Shown here: positions 1 through 8,500 of the stretch, piece by piece | Numbering within the stretch: position 1 is the stretch's first letter | How the letters are laid out: every line of letters starts with the position of its first letter | Assembly: GCA_041917975.1 (NCBI GenBank) | Contig: JAYRWN010000361.1 | Span: 1 to 21,920, forward strand | DNA length: 21,920 nucleotides | DNA from: JAYRWN01 sp041917975 | Lineage (GTDB): Bacteria; Bacteroidota; Bacteroidia; Chitinophagales; Saprospiraceae | Direction: 5' to 3' | Translations under genes and position numbers: made by a program | Notes under the pieces: model-generated | Database searches by the model: none | What the model saw: only the letters and a program-made list of their open reading frames with translations | Told to the model about the DNA's origin: nothing

Positions 1-3000
1 GCAGACTGACCGGAATGACGATAGACAAGCGTTTGGTAGCCCGGATTTGATTTTCATAGTTTCCTGAGAATTTGTAGCTCACCCCTGGCGGTACGATCAA
101 GGTTCCCGATTCTATGCGCTGTCTGATAGACTGTTCGGCGGCTTCCACCACATCTACTTCAGCAGACCCATCTTGTTTATCAAACAGAACGTAACCAACT
201 AAAAAAGTTTCTTCGCTTTTAATCATTTGCGGTCCCCTCAGGTATTCTATTTGCACTAACTCTTCAAAAGGGACCTGGATACCAACAGGTGTTGGCACCA
301 TCATTTGACGCATTTTTTCAGGATCATCACGCAATTCCCGAGGGTAGCGGACCTGGACCGGAAACCGTTGTCTACCCTCTACGGTATAAGTCAAGACCAT
401 GCCCCCGACAGCTGCTTCGATGAATTGCTGCATCTCCTCAATGCTCATGCCATAGCGCGCTAAAGCTTCGCGATTGAGTCGCAAGTGCAGGTAGGGTTTA
501 CCCACGATTCGGTCGGCAAAAACAGCTTCTTTTTTCACAGAAGGTATGCCCTGCAGGATTTTTTCCAATTCGAGTCCAAAAGATTCTATGGTCTTTAAAT
601 CCGGCCCATAAACTTTGATACCCATTGGGGCACGCATGCCGGTCTGTAACATCACTAACCTCGTTTCGATGGGCTGTAATTTGGGTGCGGAAGTAACTCC
701 AGGTAGCTTAGTTACTTCCACGATGGCAGTCCAGATATCCTCGGGGCTATGGATATTGGAGCGCCATTGGCGGAAGTATTGACCCCCCTCATAGGCGGAT
801 TGAGGAATTAAATCATTATAAGTAAGCCTCTGCAAAACAGCTTCTTCCTGAGTCAGCGTATCGCCTTGTCGCAAAATGAAGCGACCTTGATCATCGGTCT
901 TAAAGGTCTGGCGGCGTCCGTGACTATTTACCATGTATTCTGACTTGTAGTTGATCACATTTTCAAACATGGATAGTGGCGCCGGATCAAGGGCACTTTC
1001 TGCCCGGCCGGCTTTTCCTACCACCAGTTCTACTTCCGGAATGCTGGAAACCAGCATGTCCAATTGTTGTACGATGCGTTTATTCTCATCCACCCCAGAG
1101 TGAGGCATTGAGGTAGGCATCAACAGGAAACTCCCTTCATCCAATGAAGGCATAAATTCTTTGCCAGTCCCCGGAAACTTATGGTTAAAATATGACCAAA
1201 GCACAGTCGCCCTGACATTCAAACCTATGGCGTCTCCCGACTTACTTATCCAGCCCATGGTGGTTCCAAATCCCAACCAAATAGTTAGTCCGAACCAAAC
1301 AATCACCACCGGGATGATCAGAAAGGTATATTTATGACGCAGGCACCAGGATAAAATTTCTTCATAAAAATAAACCACCGACCATAACAAACTTAAAACG
1401 AGAATCAACAAAACAACTACAAACAAAACATTTACCACCATCGAATTTTGGTGGCCAAGAGGCACCCAGCTCTCAGCCATCAGGTATGCTCCAAGAGCCA
1501 CCAAAAAAATTACATTAACTCTTTGCCCCCATAATCTCTGTATTTCGGTCCGTTGCAATAAAAGTTTAGACAACCCCAAGACCACTAAAATGATCGGCAA
1601 CCAAGTTTCCAAACGCCAGGTTAAAATTAATCCGGTAAACGTGAGGATGAGCGGCCAGGTCCGTTGATTCCACGTTTTACGCTGATGCCAGGCGAAAATC
1701 ATACGGGCCACTGTGGGTAGCGCCACCAAACCCAGAAAAAATGCTGCCGCCAAAGCATAGGTTTTTGTGAAGGCCAGAGGTTTGAATAACTTACCTTCGG
1801 CCGATTCCATAGCAAAAACGGGCAGAAAACTCACCAGAGTAGTAGCCATAGCCGTGGTGATGGCGCCGGATACCTCTCGCGCCGCCTCCAGGATGATCCG
1901 ATTCAGATCTGAAAGCGTTGCCAAGGCATTTTTTTTCATCTCCAAGTGGCGTTTAATATTTTCGACGAACACAATACCTACGTCCGTCATCACCCCTATA
2001 GCAATAGCAATACCCGAAAGGGCCACAATATTTGCATCCAGCCCCGTATAACGCATCACAATAAAAGTAAGTAATACAGTTAACGGTAATAAACTGCTGA
2101 TAACCAAAGAGGCACCTAAGTCAAATAACAGGATGAGAACCACGATGATGCATACAATGATTTCATCCGTCAAGGCTTGTTGTAAGGTTCCTAATGTCTC
2201 ATAAATGAGGCCAGAGCGGTCATAAAAAGGAACAATAGTCAGCTGACTTATGCGGCCATCTTCCAGGGTTGTGTGGGGTAGTCCGGGCGAAATTTGCTTG
2301 ATCTTTTGTTTAACCTGGTCGATGACTTCTAGCGGATTTGAACCAAAGCGTGCCACCACCACCCCACCGACAACTTCGGCACCACCTTTGTCCAATATAC
2401 CTTGCCGGGCTTCCGGCCCAAGAGTTACCTGGGCTATATGCTTTATACGAATAGGAACATTGGCATTAACCATCACCACCGCTTCCTCCAAATCCTCAAC
2501 ACCTTTTATATATCCTAAGCCCCGCACCATATATTCCATTTTGTTGACCTCTATGGTTTGGGCCCCGGCATCTCGGTTGGCATTTTTTACCGCCATCATG
2601 ACATCGGAAAGCGAGATGTTATAAGCTTTTATTGCATCCGGATTAATGACTACCTGGTATTGTTTAACCTGTCCACCAATGGAGGCCACTTCAGCAACAC
2701 CCTGTACACTATTCAAAGCATATTTTACATAAAAATCCTGAGTGGTTCGAATCTCATGAAGGTCCCAGCCTCCTGTAGGTTTTCCAGCAGTATCCCTTCC
2801 CTCCAGTGTGTACCAAAATACCTGGCCTAATGCAGTGGCATCAGGACCTAAAGTGGGTTTCACCTCGGCAGGTAATAAACCTGCTGGTAATGAATTGAGC
2901 TTCTCAAGAATACGACTGCGTGACCAATAGAACTCAACATCTTCTTCGAAGATCACATAAATGCTGGAAAATCCAAACATACTGGTAGATCGAATGGACT

Positions 3001-3271
3001 TTACACCAGGTATTCCCAGTAATGCCGTTGTTAATGGGTAGGTAACCTGATCTTCTACATCCTGGGGTGAGCGACCCATCCATTCGGAATAAATAATTTG
3101 CTGATTCTCTCCTAAATCCGGAATGGCATCCACCGCCACCGGATCACGGGGCAACCAATCTAAACCGTAGTCAAAAGGTGCAGTGGCCAGGCCCCAAAAA
3201 ATCAAGCCAAGTATGATCAACCAGGTCACCAGCCGGTTTTCTAAAAAAAACTTAATAATTCCATTTAACAT
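1..3271 (-). CDS. cusA: CusA-type Cu(I)/Ag(I) efflux RND permease (partial, 3' end outside window)
   Basis: This is the inner-membrane proton-driven pump of a tripartite heavy-metal efflux system, expected to expel Cu(I)/Ag(I) through a CusB-like adaptor and an outer-membrane channel. The ATG is at 3271 and 1090 codons are open to the window edge. TM1 lies at residues 14-30. Segment 420-440 holds the proton-relay Asp of RND pumps in MTDVGIVFVEN (Asp430). The three Met that line the CusA metal path are retained: Met718 in LLMPT, Met768 in PLSMFE and Met874 in VMLQTG. The first two are 50 residues apart, as Met573 and Met623 are in E. coli CusA. This favours Cu/Ag over the Zn/Co CzcA type. It is longer than the 1047-residue E. 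coli protein: residues about 535-640 add several hydrophobic segments, and there is an extra stretch of roughly 57 residues between Met768 and Met874. The HYC-type Cys-rich gene lies 86 bp upstream on the same strand. Family assignment is secure; metal specificity is inferred. Confidence 0.92.
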   Translation of the reverse strand, partial: MLNGIIKFFLENRLVTWLIILGLIFWGLATAPFDYGLDWLPRDPVAVDAIPDLGENQQIIYSEWMGRSPQDVEDQVTYPLTTALLGIPGVKSIRSTSMFGFSSIYVIFEEDVEFYWSRSRILEKLNSLPAGLLPAEVKPTLGPDATALGQVFWYTLEGRDTAGKPTGGWDLHEIRTTQDFYVKYALNSVQGVAEVASIGGQVKQYQVVINPDAIKAYNISLSDVMMAVKNANRDAGAQTIEVNKMEYMVRGLGYIKGVEDLEEAVVMVNANVPIRIKHIAQVTLGPEARQGILDKGGAEVVGGVVVARFGSNPLEVIDQVKQKIKQISPGLPHTTLEDGRISQLTIVPFYDRSGLIYETLGTLQQALTDEIIVCIIVVLILLFDLGASLVISSLLPLTVLLTFIVMRYTGLDANIVALSGIAIAIGVMTDVGIVFVENIKRHLEMKKNALATLSDLNRIILEAAREVSGAITTAMATTLVSFLPVFAMESAEGKLFKPLAFTKTYALAAAFFLGLVALPTVARMIFAWHQRKTWNQRTWPLILTFTGLILTWRLETWLPIILVVLGLSKLLLQRTEIQRLWGQRVNVIFLVALGAYLMAESWVPLGHQNSMVVNVLFVVVLLILVLSLLWSVVYFYEEILSWCLRHKYTFLIIPVVIVWFGLTIWLGFGTTMGWISKSGDAIGLNVRATVLWSYFNHKFPGTGKEFMPSLDEGSFLLMPTSMPHSGVDENKRIVQQLDMLVSSIPEVELVVGKAGRAESALDPAPLSMFENVINYKSEYMVNSHGRRQTFKTDDQGRFILRQGDTLTQEEAVLQRLTYNDLIPQSAYEGGQYFRQWRSNIHSPEDIWTAIVEVTKLPGVTSAPKLQPIETRLVMLQTGMRAPMGIKVYGPDLKTIESFGLELEKILQGIPSVKKEAVFADRIVGKPYLHLRLNREALARYGMSIEEMQQFIEAAVGGMVLTYTVEGRQRFPVQVRYPRELRDDPEKMRQMMVPTPVGIQVPFEELVQIEYLRGPQMIKSEETFLVGYVLFDKQDGSAEVDVVEAAEQSIRQRIESGTLIVPPGVSYKFSGNYENQIRATKRLSIVIPVSL

Positions 3272-3281
3272 TTAATCATTG

Positions 3282-3355
3282 ATTACAGCGATGATAATTA
3301 CGACTATCAAAGAGGGGCATTATTAACCCCAGCAGGTGAAACCTACAGCTGTAAT
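3282..3355. repeat. Inverted repeat filling the spacer between the HYC gene and cusA
   Basis: ATTACAGC (3282-3289) and GCTGTAAT (3348-3355) are perfect 8-bp complements at the two ends of the intergenic spacer. A smaller GGGG/CCCC pair (3314-3317 and 3327-3330) lies inside it. In the transcript running from the HYC gene into cusA these could form a nested hairpin that tunes cusA expression or mRNA stability. There is no U-run after it, so it does not look like an intrinsic terminator. A function is only a guess. Confidence 0.35.
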
Positions 3356-3357
3356 AT

Positions 3358-3759
3358 CTAACAAAGAAAGGACTGAAACAAGACCGGCAGATCAAAAATC
3401 AAAGGTGGCGGCCGGTAAGCAAAAGCCGTTGCGGCTGTTTGATAGGAGTTAGGTGCCAGATTAGCATAAGCCTGCTCATAACACCATGTAGTCAGTTCAG
3501 AATCTAAGGTCACTGGTGACACCTTGTTCTGGTTAAGATCACACTTAAGGACCATCGTCTCATTTGCACAACAGCTGGTTTTATCCACTGTCACATCCGT
3601 ATACCGGGCCGTACTTGTTTTACAACAATGAAAATGTGGATCATTAACATGTATGCCTTTATAATTCCCCCCGCAGAAGTGTGCAGTCAGAGATATGCCA
3701 CAGGTGGAGGCCACCAAGGCAAACAAAACCATACTATGGAGGATAACCCGAACCATCAT
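3358..3759 (-). CDS. HYC_CC_PP-type small secreted Cys-rich protein, copper-locus associated
   Basis: This 133-residue exported protein has a hydrophobic N-terminal signal (residues 5-20) followed by His27-Phe-Cys29, then two vicinal Cys pairs (Cys45-Cys46, preceded by His44, and Cys63-Cys64), and RPPP at 116-119 near the C-terminus. This order (HYC, CC, CC, PP) matches a small family known in Bacteroidota, usually beside CusA/CzcA pumps. Here HFC replaces HYC. The Cys/His content suggests periplasmic Cu(I)/Ag(I) binding or sensing, but the family's biochemical role is not established to my knowledge. It is followed after 86 bp by cusA on the same strand and probably shares its transcript. 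Translation could start at the first or second of two adjacent ATG codons (3759 or 3756). Confidence 0.72.
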   Translation of the reverse strand: MMVRVILHSMVLFALVASTCGISLTAHFCGGNYKGIHVNDPHFHCCKTSTARYTDVTVDKTSCCANETMVLKCDLNQNKVSPVTLDSELTTWCYEQAYANLAPNSYQTAATAFAYRPPPLIFDLPVLFQSFLC

Positions 3760-3898
3760 ACAAAAATAACATAACCAAAATCATTCCACCTGGTTTTAAG
3801 GAATTATTAAATATATCATAATTTTAAAAAATATAACTTATTAGTTTACAATGCACAAAATAAAAAATACCCGTTTTTTAAAAGTCTATTTTACCAAA

Positions 3899-3941
3899 AA
3901 AAATAACAAAGGTTTAAGTTTAAGATATTAATAAACCTTTG
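3899..3941 (-). terminator. Intrinsic terminator after the M24 peptidase gene
   Basis: CAAAGGTTTA (3907-3916) and TAAACCTTTG (3932-3941) form a perfect 10-bp stem with a 15-nt loop. Read on the minus strand the stem is followed by TTATTTTTTTT. It lies 84 bp beyond the stop codon of the peptidase gene and upstream of the HYC gene, separating the two transcription units. Confidence 0.72.
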
Positions 3942-4024
3942 GGCGCGATTGGTCGCTTTGGGCACTTATTTAAAAATACTGACCGGCTAAGGTTAGTACT
4001 TTATGGCCAAAAAAAAATTCAACC

Positions 4025-5380
4025 TTAATTACGTGCTGGAATGCGGGGAATAGTTAAGATGTCGCGTTGACGACCATCCAAATACCGAAACATTTTACCA
4101 TCATAAAAACCATCTTCTTCTAGCATAATGCGGATTTTTTTATTCCACTCGGGGATATTAGTTGCCGCATTCAGTTCAATGGAAAAGGCTGTATTGGCCT
4201 GGATAGGGTAATCTCCGGTTCCCGGCACCTGACCTTGGTTATCCCACATACCGATGGCTGCCCCGGCAGCATGACCGTGTACGCCAATAGGATGAGAATA
4301 AACAGAAGCTTCCAGACCTTCCGCCTTAGCCTGCTCCAGAGTTTCTTTTAAGATTTGATTGCCCGTCTTGCCAAGGGCGAATTTACTGGTGAGAATGTCC
4401 TGGAGTCGATTCCCATTTTCAAAGGCTTTTTGTAATGAGATGGGTACCGTAGTCTCACCCGGTTTAAGTACGTAAAAATGTTGTTGCTGATCCGTATTCA
4501 ACCGCAGATAGGTGATCCCAAAATCCACGTGCAATAAATCCCCGGGAAGAATGATTTGTTTATTCGGACGTTTGGAGAATGTGCGCAGATGATCGAAATT
4601 TTCCGGATCATAGCGCTGTACATCCACCGTTGGATGAAACCAAGTTTCCAGACCCAAATCGGTAACCCGTTGCCGCAGATACCACACCACATCATCGGTG
4701 GTAGTTATGCCTGGATGAATGACTCGTTCTGACAGCCCTTCTTGCAGAATGTCATGCGATAGTTTGGCGATCATCTGGTATAGATCCATTTCTTTAGATG
4801 AACGGGTTTCTAACCAGGAAATAGCCAGCCGTTCTGCACTGACTACTTTGGATTTAAAATCCTGTGGTAAATAGCTCATGAACGTTTTATACTCCGTCTG
4901 AACCAAGCCGTCAGCCAGTCCAAAAAATTCGGAGGTATTGATACCAATATTTCGTGGATTGCGCTCTTTGATGATGTGAATTAATGCTTCCCATTGATCC
5001 GGATAAACATCGATGTTCCAGGCGCCTTTCAGTAATGTTCCAACATCATATCTGGCTATTGCAATTTTCTCAAATTCCTTCCCCGGACCCGGATCATAAA
5101 ACACCATAATGGTTCTGCGTCGCGCGGACAACCAAGTAGCAGGAAGCATTGTCTTCATAACCGGGTCTTCATTGTATTCCCGGCTGATGATCACCCACAT
5201 CTGGATACCCTCGCGCCGCATCATAGCAGGCAATAGATTGTCCAATCGGTCGGTTAAGATTTCATCCACCACCTCAGCCTGTTGGCGTTCACTTAAAGTA
5301 GTGGGAAGGAAATGGTCTTGTGCCTGAATATCGATCAGTAAGAAACCGGTAACCATTAATATAAAAAATATCCTACTCAT
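4025..5380 (-). CDS. Secreted M24-family metallopeptidase (Xaa-Pro aminopeptidase-like)
   Basis: This is a predicted exported dinuclear-metal aminopeptidase of the creatinase/aminopeptidase P fold, likely acting on Xaa-Pro peptides. The ATG at 5380 was chosen because it gives a compact signal peptide (MSRIFFILMVTGFLL, cleavage after IQAQ); an in-frame GTG at 5392 adds only four residues. The protein has 451 residues. The first half is the creatinase N-domain-like region and the second half the pita-bread catalytic domain. The metal ligands can be read: Asp286 (LLHVDFG) and Asp297 (LNTD), 11 apart as in E. coli PepP; His363 (SHPIGVHGH), with a second His seven residues on as in PepP; Glu402 (SIELNAA); and Glu421 or Glu422 (IMLEEDG). 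All five positions are occupied, so it is probably active. A strong hairpin terminator follows it, and the terminator of paralog A precedes it, suggesting a monocistronic gene. Confidence 0.88.
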   Translation of the reverse strand: MSRIFFILMVTGFLLIDIQAQDHFLPTTLSERQQAEVVDEILTDRLDNLLPAMMRREGIQMWVIISREYNEDPVMKTMLPATWLSARRRTIMVFYDPGPGKEFEKIAIARYDVGTLLKGAWNIDVYPDQWEALIHIIKERNPRNIGINTSEFFGLADGLVQTEYKTFMSYLPQDFKSKVVSAERLAISWLETRSSKEMDLYQMIAKLSHDILQEGLSERVIHPGITTTDDVVWYLRQRVTDLGLETWFHPTVDVQRYDPENFDHLRTFSKRPNKQIILPGDLLHVDFGITYLRLNTDQQQHFYVLKPGETTVPISLQKAFENGNRLQDILTSKFALGKTGNQILKETLEQAKAEGLEASVYSHPIGVHGHAAGAAIGMWDNQGQVPGTGDYPIQANTAFSIELNAATNIPEWNKKIRIMLEEDGFYDGKMFRYLDGRQRDILTIPRIPARN

Positions 5381-5464
5381 ATTTTTTTCCACAAAATATA
5401 ATTTAATGCTTCAAATCCATAAACCTCAGGGTCGGTAAATGGCGAAATTGATTAGACGCTCACC

Positions 5465-5501
5465 AAAAAAAACAGGCTGAAACAAAAGCTGCCTCAGCCT
5501 G
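5465..5501 (-). terminator. Intrinsic terminator after giant T9SS gene A
   Basis: CAGGCTGA (5473-5480) and TCAGCCTG (5494-5501) form an 8-bp stem with a 13-nt loop. On the minus strand the stem is followed by a run of eight T. It sits 20 bp beyond the stop codon of gene A, the classical position. Confidence 0.8.
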
Positions 5502-5521
5502 CCCAAATTCGGTTATATTTC

Positions 5522-8500
5522 TTAATCGATGTTAATCATCTTTTTAGTAAGAATATCTTCTCCACTAATCAACTGATAATAAAGAACCCCTTTTACCTCC
5601 AATTGATCAATTTGGATTTCATGATATCCACTGGCAAAGTTCCCGCTAACTTCACGGATAGTTTTACCGGAAAGGTCGGTAATTCTTATCGTAGCTTTGC
5701 CGCTATGGGCCATTAAGAAACCAATCACGGTATTGGCTTTAAATGGATTCGGTAAATTTTGGTAAAGGGCTGACCATGGGCTATTCCCTGTTTCCCTTAG
5801 TTCTAAAATATTCTGACCAGCTTGTTTTTTTTGTGCAAAGAATACCTGACCCGAGATCGTGTTTGTGTTTTGGTCCACTCTGGCTCCAGCCCCGTCAGGA
5901 CAAGCATTATTAACACCATCTTGCAATAAGATGTAAGTAATACAAAAATCCTTATTCCCAGCAGCATCGTGTACCCACACGTGTACTTCTACCGGCTCTT
6001 TTTGCCCATTCGGAATATTGGCACAGGTAAAGATCCGGCTCAATTCATCGCCTGCCTCATCGAATGAGTAAATCAGCTCATCCTGATCGGTACAATTATC
6101 AAAACTATTCGCGTTTAAGTCTGACGCCCACACTTCTACTGTCCCGGTGGATGGCATGATTACCGTCGCTACTCCACTGCGGCAATAGGGGGTTGGAGCT
6201 TTACAATCTTTCACCTCGAAAATAAACTCACAGCTGGCGCGGTTGCTACATAAGTCCTCCCCCCACAATATGACTTGATAACGGCCTACACTCAATGGCC
6301 CCTGGTAGCGCGTGCCAACGCCCGTGATCACGGCTTTGGTAGATTCATGGGTCAGCCGGAACCAGGCTTTCACTTTATCTTTTGGTGTACAATTATCATT
6401 AACAAATCCAAGTAATACGTCAACATCACTTTCCGCACATTCAGCGGAAGTATTGCAAACTACCACTTCACCTATATTACATAATACCTCCGGAATCTCC
6501 TGGTCAATAATTTTGATGACTTGCAGATACTCCATATAACCATCGCCGTCGTCTTTCAAACAACGGATAACGCAAGCCCGGTCTTCACCAGCGACCAACC
6601 GGTCGTCCAGGATAACGTCTGGTTTGTGGTGTATCTGGTCAGGGTTGTAGACACACCAATCGATAATGGTCCATTTACGCAAAATCTTTCGACAGCCATT
6701 TTGGTCCTCAATACCATTTATTTCTAACTCCTGATCCTCGTAGTTGATGCCGATTAATTCACAGTCGTCATCACTAATCAAGGGAAATTGATCCCTGTCA
6801 GGATCGATAATGGAATTATCTTTATCGCAGATCACGACGGTGTCGGCAGGGAAACAAACTTCAAAATCGGATCGGCGTTTTACGACCACGTTTTGATAAC
6901 AATAAGCACTGCGTTGAGGCTCACACGCTTCAGTGACGGTCCAGGTACGGGTCAGTGTTCCGGACCCACATTCGTCTATTTGCCCAGAATCTTCGTGGGA
7001 AATGGTGTATCCACTGCATTCCTGAACCTTGACTTCACCATCATCGGCCAGAAAACCAAGGGCATCTACCCTTGCTCCAGTCGAATCATCGAATTGGTCC
7101 AGCAATAACCATAATCGACAATAGAATGGTTTCGCGATTGATTCAGAATTATAAGTTTCACAACCTGGAGCATAATGACCTGAGGCAGTACCGCTATAAT
7201 AGCCCTGGGTGTGTCCATGTAGGTCGATGATTGCTCCACCTTTATAACACCATTTAAGTGGATGAGTGACATTTACCTCATCAGCCTTGTTGTCATCCAA
7301 GAAGCATCCCAAGGCATAAACATCAGTCATAGAACAAAATTGCCAGGCATCATCCGCATATTTATAATAAGCCTTATCCAGCCCAACCTGAATAACCCCT
7401 TCCCAGGGGACACCGTCACAATACACCGTTACATCCGCAGGAGAAGTACAGATTGGAGGAATTTTGTCTTGTTTTTCCACCTCAATCATACAATCGTTCC
7501 ATAAATGTTTGAACCAGGTCCGGCATAAGTCATCCAAAATATTCACATCCTGGGCACAAGGTCCGGTCCAAACTCCGTTAGATAAACTGGCCACGCGTTT
7601 GTTCCATTCTTTTTCATCATCTGCGGTCAAAAAATCAAATGAAAAATCATTCAATTGATAAAGTGGATTGTTATTGAGGCAAGATGTTTCTGCGACCGCT
7701 TGTCCTACTTGCAGGTTAAATAAGTTTTCTATGCAAGCCACGCCATATTTCCCAGACGGATCAGGGGGACACAAGTCCCTGTAAACCCGATAAGGCACCG
7801 GGATAGTGCTGTTTTCCGCAATCGTCCAGCCATATTGATTAGCATTATTGGTATAATCACAATAAATACCTGGTTTGGGGTACCCATACCCTTTGTATTT
7901 ATCCAATTGCCACCAGAACCAGGCGGCATAGTCGTCGCTGAGGTTGTAGCAATACCACTGATGTTCGGTACCCGGAAAAAGGTGTGCATCGTAATGGGGG
8001 GCATAACAATTTTCATAGACCCTTAAAACCAGGCCTTCCGTACCACACTGCGAGAGTTCAAGGGTATCACTAAATACAAAACAATTGATCCATATATTGA
8101 TGAACGAATCTATTTCAGACTTATGGAGCCCATAGTGGTCACCATAACAAGCTTTGAAGACTTCATTCCATTTTTCGGTATATACTTCAATATCAGTCAT
8201 CCGGGCTACGGCAAAATGCAGGGTATTACAACAATTGTCGGCGCTGCCATCATCAAGGTCTTTGGCACTAATTTTGGCCCAGCATTTTTCCGGGTCTAAT
8301 GTAACTACCGTGTGGGCATCGCATACCGGTGTAGGGGGTGTATGATCTTGAACTTCTACCCACCAGACGAAGACCGATTGATTCCAACAAGCATCCGTTA
8401 AAGTTATAAAAACCCGGTGCAGGCCTTCCGGTAAATAAATATGAGCTCCGCCGGCAGGTACGTCACCATATAGACTGATGGTTTTACCCGGGTGAGAAGG

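Noticed and set aside
2250..2624. 124-codon plus-strand open frame
   Set aside because: Antisense to cusA, whose minus-strand frame carries unmistakable RND motifs over the whole interval.
3761..3768. TATTTTTG on the minus strand, matching the -7 consensus
   Set aside because: It ends two bases before the ATG of the HYC gene, so the transcript would begin at or inside the coding start; more likely a chance match in AT-rich DNA.
5381..5392. Upstream GTG start for the M24 peptidase
   Set aside because: It adds only four residues; the ATG at 5380 gives a normal signal peptide.
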